Positions 44,684 to 53,906 of a stretch of DNA of 64,000 nt are shown here, in pieces. The position numbers were made by a program, and so were the translations under genes. The stretch's first letter is position 1. Every line of letters begins with the position of its first letter. Location of the stretch: assembly GCA_963765815.1 (NCBI GenBank), contig CAVXXT010000007.1, positions 434,001-498,000 on the forward strand, read 5' to 3'. Under the pieces are notes generated by a model, which saw only the letters and a program-made list of their open reading frames with translations, was not told the DNA's origin and ran no database searches. The stretch is from DATLNF01 sp963765815. GTDB taxonomy: Bacteria; Actinomycetota; Actinomycetes; BP-191.

Positions 44684-44929
44684 ATGCTCGCCGACGCCCT
44701 GCTCCCGGTCGTGGTCCTCGTCTTCCCGGTATTCCTGCTGGCTGCGCTGCTGCTCATGGAGCGCGTCGAGCGCCCGCTGCGCGTCGACGAGGTGGGGCTG
44801 CAGCTCGAGTCGTTCTTCAGCAACGCGCGGCCCGAGGAGATCGAGACCTTTGTCAGCGAGGGCTACGCGCCGGCGCTCGACCGCTACTGGCGGCGTCGCC
44901 GCCGGCCGGCCGGCAGCACGGTCGGCTGA
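44684..44929 (+). CDS. Small single-helix membrane protein
   Basis: An 81-residue protein: one N-terminal helix (ALLPVVVLVFPVFLLAALLLM), then a soluble cytoplasmic part with acidic and aromatic residues (GLQLESFFSNARPEEIETFV) and a basic end. GTG 44648 is a possible longer start. It is co-directional with crp, 49 bp upstream of it. Unknown function; small proteins of this kind upstream of crp occur in other actinobacteria (weak recollection). Confidence 0.6.
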   Translation: MLADALLPVVVLVFPVFLLAALLLMERVERPLRVDEVGLQLESFFSNARPEEIETFVSEGYAPALDRYWRRRRRPAGSTVG

Positions 44930-44978
44930 CCGCCGTACCCTGATCGTGACCGCGCGCCCGCGCGGACGCGGAGGAGCG

Positions 44979-45653
44979 GTGGACCACGTCCTGCGGCACA
45001 CGCCGCTGCTGACCGGGCTGGACGACGACGACTGGACGGCGCTGGTCGGCCGCGTGACCAAGGTCGTGGTCGCGCGTGCTGACGTGGTGTTCTGCGAGGG
45101 CGACGCAGGCGACAGCCTGTACGTCGTCCGCGACGGGAAGGTGAAGATCACCCGCGCCTCGGCGGGCAGCCGCGAGAACCTCCTCGCCGTCCTCGGCCCG
45201 GGCGACCTCCTGGGCGAGCTCTCCCTGTTCGACTCGCTCCCCCGCACTGCGACGGCGACGGCGGTCACGGACACGACGCTGTTCCGGCTCGGCGCGGCGG
45301 AGTTCGACGCCTACCTCGCGGAGCGGCCCTCGGTCGCGCCCGCGCTGCTGACCGTGCTGGCCGGCCGGCTGCGCGACACCAACGACGCGATGGCCGACCT
45401 GATCTTCACCGACGTGCCGGGCCGCGTCGCCAAGGCGCTCCTCTCGCTCGGCGACCGGTTCGCCGAGCCGACCGCCGACGGCCCGCGGGTGACGCACGAC
45501 CTCACCCAGGAGGAGCTGGCCCAGCTGGTCGGCGCCTCGCGGGAGACCGTGAACAAGGCGCTGAGCGACTTCGCCGGCCGAGGCTGGATCCGGCTCGACG
45601 GCAAGGCCGTCGTACTCCTCGACCCCGAGCGGCTGGCCCAGCGCTCAGGCTGA
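44979..45653 (+). CDS. crp: Crp/Fnr-family transcription regulator
   Basis: Cyclic-nucleotide-responsive DNA-binding protein of 224 residues. The cNMP-binding barrel holds GELSLFDSLPRTATATAVTD, matching the phosphate-binding cassette GExxLxxxxxRxAT. The C-terminal winged helix is LTQEELAQLVGASRETVNKALSDFAGRGWIRL (read in parts). GGAGGAGC lies directly upstream of the GTG. It is the Rv3676/SCO3571-type global regulator by sequence and position (recalled). A strong hairpin terminator follows. The neighbouring convergent gene encodes a class III cyclase, a possible source of its ligand. Confidence 0.95.
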   Translation: MDHVLRHTPLLTGLDDDDWTALVGRVTKVVVARADVVFCEGDAGDSLYVVRDGKVKITRASAGSRENLLAVLGPGDLLGELSLFDSLPRTATATAVTDTTLFRLGAAEFDAYLAERPSVAPALLTVLAGRLRDTNDAMADLIFTDVPGRVAKALLSLGDRFAEPTADGPRVTHDLTQEELAQLVGASRETVNKALSDFAGRGWIRLDGKAVVLLDPERLAQRSG

Positions 45654-45686
45654 CCCGGGCCGGTGATCGATCGCTTGACCGGCCGG

Positions 45687-45718
45687 CTCGACCCCCCGAG
45701 CGGGCTCAGGGGGTCGAG
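45687..45718. terminator. Bidirectional hairpin terminator between crp and the cyclase gene
   Basis: CTCGACCCCC (45687-45696) pairs with GGGGGTCGAG (45709-45718) around a 12-nt loop, with further pairing (ACCGGC/GCCGGT) outside. It sits at the ends of two convergent genes and touches the stop of the cyclase gene. Confidence 0.8.
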
Positions 45719-48700
45719 TCAGCCGGTTGACCGGGCAAATTTCGGGGTGGCGTCGTCGATGAGGCGCTGGGTGACGGACGCCTCGCGGACGTGCTCGCTG
45801 GCGGTCGCGACGGCGAGCGCCTCGCGCAGGGTCGCCTCCGCCTCGCCGACGGCGCCGGCGGCGAGCAGCGCGCTGCCGAGTGCGCGCAGCGCGATCACCC
45901 GGGATCGGACGTCCTCGGCCGGGATGGTCACGGCACGCCGCGCCTCGGCCAGCGCATCGTCCACCCGGCCCGCCTCGAGCAGCGTCGCGGCGTGGTGCGC
46001 AACGGCCTGGCGCATCGGGAAGAGCAGGGTCGGGTCGGACGCCGCGTGGGCGATCTCGCCGAGGATGCGCAGCGCCTCGTCACGGTGACCGCGAGCCCGC
46101 TCGACCAGGCCGAGCAGCACCCGCTCGCCGATGGCCGCGTGGGCGGCGAGGCCGACCTCCTCGGCCAGGGCGAGTGCTCGGCGTACGGCGTCCTCGGCGG
46201 CGTCGAGGTCGCCCGCCTCGTAGCGACACCAGCCGAGCACGACCAGCGCGAGTGACTGGATCGTCGGGTGCCGGAGCCGGCCGGCCAGCGACTCGGACTC
46301 CGACAGCAGCCGCACCGCCGCGTCACCGTCGCCTGCGTTGCGCGCCGCCATGCCCTGGGCGAGCAGCGCCATCGACTGACCCCATGTGTCGCCGAGCAGC
46401 TCGAAGCCGTAGTGCGCGTCGGCGGCCTGGCGGGCGGCGAACGCGACGTCACCGAGCTCGGCCGCGGCGATCGCATCGATGGTGAGAGTGGCGGAGACGG
46501 CCCACCGGTCACCGAGCTCCTGCGCGCGGGGCAGGATCCGCTGCGCGAGTGCCCGCGCCTCCGCGAGCCGGCCCTGCAGCAGCCGCACCAGCGCCTCGGT
46601 TCCGGCGCACCAGGCGAGTCCGCCGTCGTCGCCGAAGCTCGCGAACACGTCGGCAGCCTGACGCAGCGACGCGTCGGCCAGGTCGTAGTCGCCGCGCGTG
46701 GTGGCGCTCCATGCGAGGTGCTGCAGCGCCCACCCGGTCCCGCGGTCGTCGCCGACCCGACGGGCGAGGTCGAGCGCCTCGGTGAAGTGCTGCTCGGCAG
46801 AGCGCAGCCGACCGGCGAAGTAGTCGAGCATCCCGAGCTGGCGCAGCGCCTCGGCGACGACCCGCTCGTCGCCGGCGTCACCCGCGGCGGTCAACGCGCG
46901 GACGAAGGCCTCCGCCGCGGCGCTGTCGTCACCCTGCTTGCGTCGGATGTCACCGAGGACGACGAGCGCCGACGCGGCCGGGCCGTTGCCGGGCTTCGCC
47001 AGGACCGGTGACAGTGCGGCCAGCGCGTCGTCGAGCCGGTGCAGAGCGGCGAGGGCCTGGGCGTAGCCGACGCGCAGGTCGGTGTCGACGTCGTCCGGGG
47101 CGTCGTCGCCGGCCAGCATCAGCGCCCGGCCGAGCAGCTCGATGGCGTTGGCGTTCTCGTCGCGGGCGAGCGCGGCCCGGCCGAGCCGGAGCAGCGCCCG
47201 GACGCCACTCGGCGCGGCACCCCACGCCGCGTCCCCCGGCGGCAGTCGCATCTCCGCGGACAGCGACGCGGCCAGCTCGGCCTGCGCGGCGACGAACAGG
47301 TCGACGTCGGACGGGCCGCCAGGCATCTCCGCGGCTGCCCACTGCGCGACGACGGCGTGCTTGCGGGCGCGCTCAGTCTTGGGCAGCCCGGAGTAGGCGA
47401 CCTCACGGGTCAGCGTGTGCGTGAACCCGTAGGCGTCGGCGCCGCTCGTCACCACGATCCCGTGGTCGAGCAGCGAGCCGATCCGCGCCACGACGTCGTC
47501 GTACGGCTCACCGCTCAGCGCGACCAGCGCGGACGCCCAGAATCGGCTGCCCACCACGGCAGCGTCGCGCAGGGTCGCGCGGGTCGCCTGCGGCAGCTCG
47601 TCGATGCGCGCGGCGAGGACCGCCTGCACCCCGGCCGGGAGCACCTGAGCGGGCAGCTCGCCGGCGACGACCCAGCCCTCGTCGGTACGACGGAGCAGAC
47701 CGCGGTCGACCAGCAGGTGCAGCAGCTCGGCCAGGAAGAACGGATTGCCCTGCGCCCGGTCGAGCAGCGTGCGCCGGACGTCGCCCGCCAGCTCGGAGCC
47801 CCCGAGGTAGGCGCGCAGCAGCCGTTCAGCGGCCGGCTCCTCCAGCGGCGCGAGCGGAAGCAGCACCGGGTCGGGCAGCCGCGGCGTCCACTCCGACAGG
47901 CGCTGGAGCATCTCCTGTCGGCCGATCGCCACCATGGTCACCGGTCCGGCGGCGCGCTCGGCGATCGCCATCAGCACCTCGCGCAGGTCGTCGCCGGCCC
48001 ACTGCAGGTCGTCGACGACGAGGAGCAGCGGACCTTCCTGGGTGAGGGCGGCGAGCACCCCGCTGAGCGCGACGACCAGGTCGTCGCCGCGGCGTTCCGG
48101 ATCACCCGGCGGCGCCGCTTCGCGCGGCGTCGCGTCGTCGTCGCCGAGGCCGAGCAGACCGAGCAGCGTGTCCGCCAGCGCGACCGGGCTGTAGGTGCCG
48201 CGCGCCGGGTGCTCGACGCGGCTGACCAGCCGGCGCACCCGCTCGCGCGCCACGGCGGGCGGGTCGTCGTCGGAGATGCCGCTCGCGGTGCGGACGATCT
48301 CGACCAGTGGCGCAAGGCCGCGGGTGCGGCCGTACGGCGTGCACCGGCCGACCAGGACACGAGACCCCGGCAGCTCGGCGACGGTGCGCGCCAGCTCGCG
48401 CCAGAGCCGGGTCTTGCCGACGCCGGCCGCGCCGGTGATGACGACGGTCGTCGGCGCGCGGCGGTCGACGGCGTCGCTCACGCGGCCCACCAGCAGACCC
48501 AGCTCGGCCTCGCGCCCGATGAGCGGCGCCTCGTCACCGAGACCGAGTCGCACGGCGGACCGCGGGCGGAGGCCGATCAGCTCGTACGCCGCGACCGGCT
48601 CGCGCTTGCCCTTGAGCCGCAGCGGCGGCAGCGCTCGCCACGAGCCGATCGACAGCGTCGGCACTGCGGTGTCGCGGCCGGCCAGGATCGCTCCGACCCC

Positions 48701-49253
48701 GGCGGCGTCGGAGAGCCGTGACGCGGTGTTCACGGTGTCGCCGACGACGGTGTAGGCGAGGGCGGCGCGCACCCCGGCCAGCACCTCGCCGGTGTTCAGC
48801 CCGACCCGCAGACCGAGCTGGCGGCCACCGCCGGACTCCTCCGCGACCAGGCGGCGGACGTCCTCCTGCATCTGCACCGCGGCGCGCACCGCCCGCTCCG
48901 CGTCGTCCTCGTGCGCGGTCGGCGCGCCGAAGACGGCCATGATGCCGTCGCCGGTGAGCTTGTCGACGTGCCCGCCGTACGCCGCGACCGCGGACGCGAG
49001 CGACGCGAGCACGCGTGTCGGTGACGACCCCCACCCGCTCAGGGTCGAGGTCCTCGGCCCACGCGGTGAAGTCCGAGAGATCGCCGAAGAGGACGGTGAC
49101 GACGCGCCGTTCGGCGCCGCCTCGCTCAGGACCGTCGGCGGTCTGCGCGGTCGCCGCTGACTGGTCGAGGCCGGCGCCGCAGTGGAAGCAGAACCGCGCG
49201 CCCGGGACCGTCGGCGTCGCGCAGGCGGGGCACTTGAGGACGTCGTCGACCAT
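45719..49253 (-). CDS. Zinc-ribbon/adenylate cyclase/AAA ATPase/TPR regulator, one frameshift
   Basis: About 1178 residues. An N-terminal zinc ribbon (CPACATPTVPGARFCFHCG), then a class III nucleotide cyclase domain: FGDLSDFTAW with metal-binding Asp, GDGIMAVFGAP, and YTVVGDTVNTASRL with the Asn/Arg transition-state residues. This is followed by a STAND-type ATPase with Walker A GAAGVGKTR and Walker B LLLVVDDLQWAGD, and a long series of TPR-like helices from about residue 650 to the C-terminus, with no LuxR helix at the end. One inserted base near 49016 breaks the cyclase domain. It probably makes cAMP under control of a partner sensed by the TPR part. It is convergent with crp. Confidence 0.85.
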
Positions 49254-49256
49254 GGC

Positions 49257-50072
49257 TCAGCCGACCAGCTCGTGCCGGTCGTCGGCGTCGACGGCGACCT
49301 CGCCGCGGTCGACGAGGAGGTCGAGCGCGGCCCGCACGCTCAGCTCGGCCGGGCGCCAGAGCACGGGATCGACGTCGCGGTAGATGCGCTCGACCAGCTC
49401 GCGCGGGGTGGCGAGGCCGACCACGCGCAGCGTCTCGACGAGCTCGGCGAGCCGTTGCTGCCGGTGGGCGATGTAGTAGGCGATGACGCTCGCCGCGTCG
49501 TCGACGACGGGTCCGTGCCCGGGCAGCAGCCGTGCCGCGCCGACGTCGCGCAGCCGCTCGAGGCTGTCGAGGTAGTCGCGCATGCGGCCGTCGGGGTGGG
49601 CCACGACCGACGTACCGCGTCCGAGGACGTGATCACCGGTCAGGACGGCGCTCTCGGCGGGCATGACCAGGCAGACGTGGTCGGCGCTGTGCCCGGGGGT
49701 GGCGAGCGCGCGCAGCTCGAGCCCACCGACCTCGACGACGTCGCCGTCGGCGAGGCCGAGGTCGCCGAGCCGGTGCGCCGGGTCGAAGGCGCGGATGTCC
49801 GCGCCGGCGGCCGCGGCGAGCGACCGGGCGCCGGCGCTGTGGTCGCGGTGGCCGTGGGTCAGCACGACGAGCGCGATCCGCTGGCCGCTGTCCTGCACCG
49901 CGCGCAGCACTGCGGAGAGGTGGGTCGCGTCCTCCGGTCCCGGGTCGAGCACGACGACGTCGCTCGAGCCGGGCTCTGCGAGCAGCCAGGTGTTGGTGCC
50001 CTCCAGCGTCATCGGGCCCGGGTTGGGCGCCAGCACTCGCCGGGCCCGCGCGCTCACGACGTCGGCGGACAT
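49257..50072 (-). CDS. Metallo-beta-lactamase-fold hydrolase
   Basis: A 271-residue enzyme. The metal-binding motif is LTHGHRDHSAGA (HxHxDH), with further ligands in ATPGHSADHV and TGDHVLGRG. A C-terminal winged-helix-like part (LAELVETLRVVGLATPRELVERI) is characteristic of the LACTB2-like subgroup, which acts as RNA endonuclease in humans. The bacterial substrate is unknown. It corresponds to Rv3677c by position (recalled). It lies 3 bp upstream of the cyclase gene start and 5 bp after the NUDIX stop, so it is part of one run of minus-strand genes. Confidence 0.9.
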   Translation of the reverse strand: MSADVVSARARRVLAPNPGPMTLEGTNTWLLAEPGSSDVVVLDPGPEDATHLSAVLRAVQDSGQRIALVVLTHGHRDHSAGARSLAAAAGADIRAFDPAHRLGDLGLADGDVVEVGGLELRALATPGHSADHVCLVMPAESAVLTGDHVLGRGTSVVAHPDGRMRDYLDSLERLRDVGAARLLPGHGPVVDDAASVIAYYIAHRQQRLAELVETLRVVGLATPRELVERIYRDVDPVLWRPAELSVRAALDLLVDRGEVAVDADDRHELVG

Positions 50073-50077
50073 GGGGC

Positions 50078-50965
50078 TCAGCGCCCTTCGGCCGCGTCGT
50101 GGCCGGGGTAGTCGGGATCGCCGGGGAGGAGGAAGAGCACGTCGTCGCCGTCGACCAGCACCCGCGGCAGCATCCGCCGGATGTCGCGCGCCGCCGCGGC
50201 GGCGAGCACCTCGTCGACGCCGGCGTACTCGGAGAGCTCGGCGAGGGTGAAGACGGTCGGTGGCAGCATCGCCATCTCGCCGCGGGCGTGGCCCTCGACG
50301 GCGTCGGCCGGGCGGATCCAGCGGCTGGAGTCGCTCTCCCCGCTGAACCGCACCGGCGCCTGGCCGGCCGGCAGCGCGGCGACGAAGAACCGGGTGTCGA
50401 AGCGCTTCGGCTCGAACTCCGGCGTGACCCAGTGCGCCCACGGCCGCAGCAGGTCGGCGCGCAGGACCAGGCCGTTGCGCGTGAGGACCTCGCCCATCGA
50501 CGCGGAGCGGTCGAGCAGCGCGGCCTGCTCGCGCGCCCAGTGCGCGTCGTCGGACGCGACGTCCACGGTCGACGTCGCATCGGGTCCGGCGAGCAGCACG
50601 CCGGACTCCTCGAACGTCTCGCGCACCGCCGCCGACACCAGCGCCCGCGCGAGCGGTACGTCGGCCGCGAGCGGCGTGCACCACTCCGCCGCCGACGGCC
50701 CGTGCCACGCGATCTCCGCCTCGGCGTCGCGCGGGTCGACCGAGCCGCCGGGGAAGACGTGCATCCCGCCGGCGAACGCCATCGTCGTCACCCGGCGCAG
50801 GACGAACGCCTCGACGCCATGCCCGGCGTCGGCGTCGCGGAGCAGCACGACGGTCGCCGCGTTGCGCGGCGTGACCGCCGGCGTCGAGCCGCTCGCGACC
50901 GCGCGTGCACGCTCGTGCAGCTCAGGTGGGAGACGGCGCATCGCCGACTCGTCGCGCGCGGTCAT
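50078..50965 (-). CDS. NUDIX hydrolase (NUDT19/RNAP-type long form)
   Basis: A 295-residue protein. The FVLRRVTTMAFAGGMHVFPGGSVD segment (read in parts) and AAVRETFEESGVLL carry the Nudix glycine and Glu residues, separated by an insert of about 30 residues, as in the NUDT19-like (CoA diphosphatase) subgroup. ATG 50965 is chosen; an apparent longer frame upstream is a shadow of ridA. It lies 10 bp from the ridA stop and 5 bp before the MBL gene. Confidence 0.87.
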   Translation of the reverse strand: MTARDESAMRRLPPELHERARAVASGSTPAVTPRNAATVVLLRDADAGHGVEAFVLRRVTTMAFAGGMHVFPGGSVDPRDAEAEIAWHGPSAAEWCTPLAADVPLARALVSAAVRETFEESGVLLAGPDATSTVDVASDDAHWAREQAALLDRSASMGEVLTRNGLVLRADLLRPWAHWVTPEFEPKRFDTRFFVAALPAGQAPVRFSGESDSSRWIRPADAVEGHARGEMAMLPPTVFTLAELSEYAGVDEVLAAAAARDIRRMLPRVLVDGDDVLFLLPGDPDYPGHDAAEGR

Positions 50966-50975
50966 CGGCCCACCG

Positions 50976-51437
50976 CTAGTCGACCTCGACGACGACCTCG
51001 ACCTCGACCGGGGCGTCGAGAGGGAGCGCCGCGACGCCGACGGCGCTGCGCGCGTGTCGGCCGGCGTCACCGAAGACCTCGCCGAACAGCTCACTCGCCC
51101 CGTTGACCACCCCGGGCTGGCCGGTGAAGCCCGGAGCCGAGGCGACAAACCCGACGACCTTGACGACCCGTCGTACCGCGGCGAGGTCGCCGGTCACCGA
51201 CTTCACCGCAGCGAGCGCGTTGAGCGCGCAGATCCGGGCCAGGTCTTTCGCCGTCTCGGCGTCGACCTCCGCGCCGACCTTGCCGGTCGCCGACATGGCG
51301 CCGGCGACCATCGGCAGCTGACCCGACGTGTAGACCAGGTTGCCGGTGCGCACCGCAGGGATGTACGCCGCGACCGGGGGGACCACCTCGGGCAGGGTGA
51401 GACCGAGCTCGGCGAGCCGCTCCTCGGGAGTGGGCAC
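50976..51437 (-). CDS. RidA family (YjgF) protein
   Basis: A 153-residue protein of the RidA/YjgF group, whose founding member hydrolyses reactive enamine/imine intermediates of amino acid metabolism. Signature parts are VYTSGQLPMVAG and the C-terminal ARSAVGVAALPLDAPVEVEVVVEV. The catalytic Arg of true RidA (in xxxRxxV...P) lies in RHARSAVGVAALP and seems kept. GTG 51437 overlaps the stop of the DUF4177 gene by one base (TAGTG), so the two are coupled. Corresponds to Rv3678c (recalled). Confidence 0.9.
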   Translation of the reverse strand: MPTPEERLAELGLTLPEVVPPVAAYIPAVRTGNLVYTSGQLPMVAGAMSATGKVGAEVDAETAKDLARICALNALAAVKSVTGDLAAVRRVVKVVGFVASAPGFTGQPGVVNGASELFGEVFGDAGRHARSAVGVAALPLDAPVEVEVVVEVD

Positions 51438-51595
51438 TAGGACTCCTTGGCGCGCTTGAAGTAGGCCACCAGCTGCTCGGCGCTCTGGCCGGGCACGACG
51501 GTGACGAGCTCCCAGCCGTCGTCGCCCCAGGTGTCGAGGATCTGCTTCGTCACATGCGTCAGCAGCGGCACGGACGCGTACTCCCACTTCTGCAC
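51437..51595 (-). CDS. DUF4177 small protein
   Basis: A 52-residue protein that reads QKWEYASVPLL, then a helix, then WGDDGWELVTVVPG and a basic end YFKRAKES. The DGWELV box and KWEY start define the DUF4177 family. GAGGAG lies 6 nt before the GTG at 51595. Its stop overlaps the ridA start by one base. This is the Rv3678A position in mycobacteria (recalled). Function unknown. Confidence 0.85.
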   Translation of the reverse strand: MQKWEYASVPLLTHVTKQILDTWGDDGWELVTVVPGQSAEQLVAYFKRAKES

Positions 51596-51683
51596 GGCGG
51601 GCTCCTCACGGCGCCCGGCGGTGGGCGGCCACGGCCAGCCTACCCAGCGCTCAGCGGCGCCCCGTCGTGACCGTGGTCACACC

Positions 51684-52463
51684 TCAGCGGGGGGTGTCGG
51701 CGGCGCGGGTGGCGTTGTCGAAGAAGCGGAGCAGCTCGACCGGGAACGGCATGACCAGCGTGGAGTTCTTCTCCGCCGCGACCTCGACCACGGTCTGCAG
51801 GAGGCGCAGCTGCAACGCCGCCGGGTTGGCCGCCATGATCGCGGCCGCCTCGCCGAGCTTCTGCGACGCCTGCAGCTCACCCTCGGCGGAGATGACCCGG
51901 GCGCGGCGCTCGCGCTCGGCCTCGGCCTGCCGCGACATCGAGCGCTTCATCGTCTCGGGCAGCTGGACGTCCTTGATCTCCACCAGCTCGATCGCGATGC
52001 CCCAGGGCTCCTCGGTGAGCAGGTCGATGATCGTCTTGAGCTGCGCGTTGATCGCCTGCCGGTTGGACAGCACGTCGTCGAGGTCGCTCTGGCCGATGAC
52101 CGACCGCAGCGAGGTCTGCGCGACCTGCGAGGTGGCGAAGAGGTAGTTCTGCACGTTGACGGTCGCCTTCAGCGGATCGATCACCTTGAAGTAGACGACC
52201 GCGTCGACGCGCAGCGTCACGTTGTCGCGGGTGATGCCGTCCTGCGCCGGGACGCCCATCGTGACGACCTGCATGTTGACCTTCACCATGCGGTCGATGA
52301 TCGGGATGATCACGTTGAGCCCGGGGCCCTTGATCGCGCTCTGCACGCGGCCGAGGCGGAACACCACACCGCGCTCGTACTCCTGGACGATGCGCAGCCC
52401 GAAGATGACGCCGAAGAAGACGATCAGGCCGAGTACGACGAGCAGTCCGCCGGCGGCGTTCAT
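51684..52463 (-). CDS. SPFH/stomatin-like membrane protein (slipin)
   Basis: A 259-residue band-7 protein. A hairpin membrane segment (GGLLVVLGLIVFFGVIFGL) is followed by the SPFH domain: YERGVVFRLGRVQ, GPGLNVIIPIIDRMVKV, VDAVVYFKVIDP, LRSVIGQSDLDDVLSNR. The C-terminal coiled coil (RQAEAERERRARVISAEGE) supports oligomers. It is downstream of the NfeD gene by 12 bp, the standard stomatin-NfeD operon that organises membrane microdomains. Confidence 0.93.
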   Translation of the reverse strand: MNAAGGLLVVLGLIVFFGVIFGLRIVQEYERGVVFRLGRVQSAIKGPGLNVIIPIIDRMVKVNMQVVTMGVPAQDGITRDNVTLRVDAVVYFKVIDPLKATVNVQNYLFATSQVAQTSLRSVIGQSDLDDVLSNRQAINAQLKTIIDLLTEEPWGIAIELVEIKDVQLPETMKRSMSRQAEAERERRARVISAEGELQASQKLGEAAAIMAANPAALQLRLLQTVVEVAAEKNSTLVMPFPVELLRFFDNATRAADTPR

Positions 52464-52475
52464 GGGGTTCCCCCT

Positions 52476-53843
52476 CTAGCTGACCGGCTCCACGTCGAGG
52501 ATGAGCGCCTCGGCGTCGACACCGGTCACGGTGACGCGGGTGCCCGCGCTCACCGGACCGTCCCACTCCAGGGCACGCGCGCGCCAGAGGGCGCCGTCGA
52601 TCAGCACGTGCCCCTGCGGGTTGAGCGTGCTGCGCACCTCGCCGACCTGCCCGAGCAGGCCCTCGGTCGCGGCGGTCTGGCCGCGTAGCGCGCGCAGCAC
52701 GACCGTCATCACGACGACGTAGAAGACCCACGAGCCGACGACGCCGAGGGCGATGACCGGCCAGCCGACGCGCAGACCGGGTCGGTAGCCGTCGATGAAG
52801 AGGAACGAACCCGCGGTCAGCGCCGCCGTACCGCCCCAGGTCAGAAGCCCGAAGCCGCCGCGCGCGACGTCGAGCGAGAGCATCGCGATGCCGGCGAGCA
52901 GCGCAGCGAGGCCGAGCGGTGCGATCGGCAGGGAGGTGAGGCCGTACGCCGCGAGCGCCACCAGGATCACGCCGCTGTAGCCGGCCGGGCCGAAGCCGGG
53001 CTGGAACAGCTCGAACACGATCGCGCCGGCGCCCGAGAGCAGCAGCAGGTAGACCAGCCACGGCGTCGTGCCGAGCGAGCGACGGATCTTCGTGACCAGC
53101 CCGGGATTGGCGATCCGGGTGTCGAACGCCTGCGCGTCCGAGAAGACCAGCGTGCGCTGCCCGCTGGGCAGGTCGACGACCTTCTTGTCCAGCGCGCGGA
53201 TCACGTCGTCGATCGAGTTGACGGTGCCGTCGACGATGCGGCCGTCGGGGTCGGCGCCGGTGCGCTTCACGAACGTCGCGAGCCCGCTCTCGAGCACCTC
53301 GCGCTCCGTCAGCTCGACCCGGTCGAGGCGCAATGTCTCGGGAGCGACGGCGCTGAGCGCCTGGACGACGCGGCGCTCCTCCGCCCCCAGATCGCCGCCC
53401 GGCTGCAGCGGGATCATCGACCGGACGCGAGCGCCGTTGGCCACGAAGCGCACGTCGCCGGCGAGCCACATCGCGGTGTGCGCCCCGGCCACGGCCTCGG
53501 TGTGGTCGAGGACGACCGGGCCCACCCAGGTGGCGACGGGCACGTCGGCGTCGCGGATCGCCGTCATCAGCCGAACGTCGTCGACCTTGACCGAGCCGGA
53601 GCCGATGACCCGCAGGACCACCGCGGCGTGCTTCTCCCGCGCCGCGAGCTCGAGCTGGTCGACGATGTAGTCGGCGTACGACGCGTCGATGCGGCCGGAG
53701 ACCTCGACGACGTCGACGATCCGGGTGCGGTCCTGCTGCGCCTCGGCGGCCTGCACGCCGGTCAGCACAGTCAGCAGCCCGCCCACGGCGAGGAGGAACG
53801 CGAGCAGGCGTCGAGAGCCGCGCGGGCGGCGAGTGGTCTCCAT
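52476..53843 (-). CDS. NfeD-like protein with degenerate serine-protease domain
   Basis: A 455-residue protein. Signal peptide (about 12-35), then a ClpP/crotonase-like domain to about residue 240, four to five membrane helices, and a C-terminal OB-fold (GQVGEVRSTLNPQGHVLID, ALEWDGPVSAGTRVTVTGV). In catalytic long NfeD proteins the protease has an ASAG nucleophile serine followed by an AAD motif. Here the equivalent stretch reads AVAGAHTAMWLAGDV, so the serine is apparently replaced by Val. It probably keeps only the scaffolding role with the stomatin partner, encoded 12 bp downstream. Confidence 0.88.
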   Translation of the reverse strand: METTRRPRGSRRLLAFLLAVGGLLTVLTGVQAAEAQQDRTRIVDVVEVSGRIDASYADYIVDQLELAAREKHAAVVLRVIGSGSVKVDDVRLMTAIRDADVPVATWVGPVVLDHTEAVAGAHTAMWLAGDVRFVANGARVRSMIPLQPGGDLGAEERRVVQALSAVAPETLRLDRVELTEREVLESGLATFVKRTGADPDGRIVDGTVNSIDDVIRALDKKVVDLPSGQRTLVFSDAQAFDTRIANPGLVTKIRRSLGTTPWLVYLLLLSGAGAIVFELFQPGFGPAGYSGVILVALAAYGLTSLPIAPLGLAALLAGIAMLSLDVARGGFGLLTWGGTAALTAGSFLFIDGYRPGLRVGWPVIALGVVGSWVFYVVVMTVVLRALRGQTAATEGLLGQVGEVRSTLNPQGHVLIDGALWRARALEWDGPVSAGTRVTVTGVDAEALILDVEPVS

Positions 53844-53906
53844 GACGGAGCGTCACTCTACGGCCCCGGACGAGCCGCTCATCAACGGCAGGGTTAGCCT
53901 GCCGAG

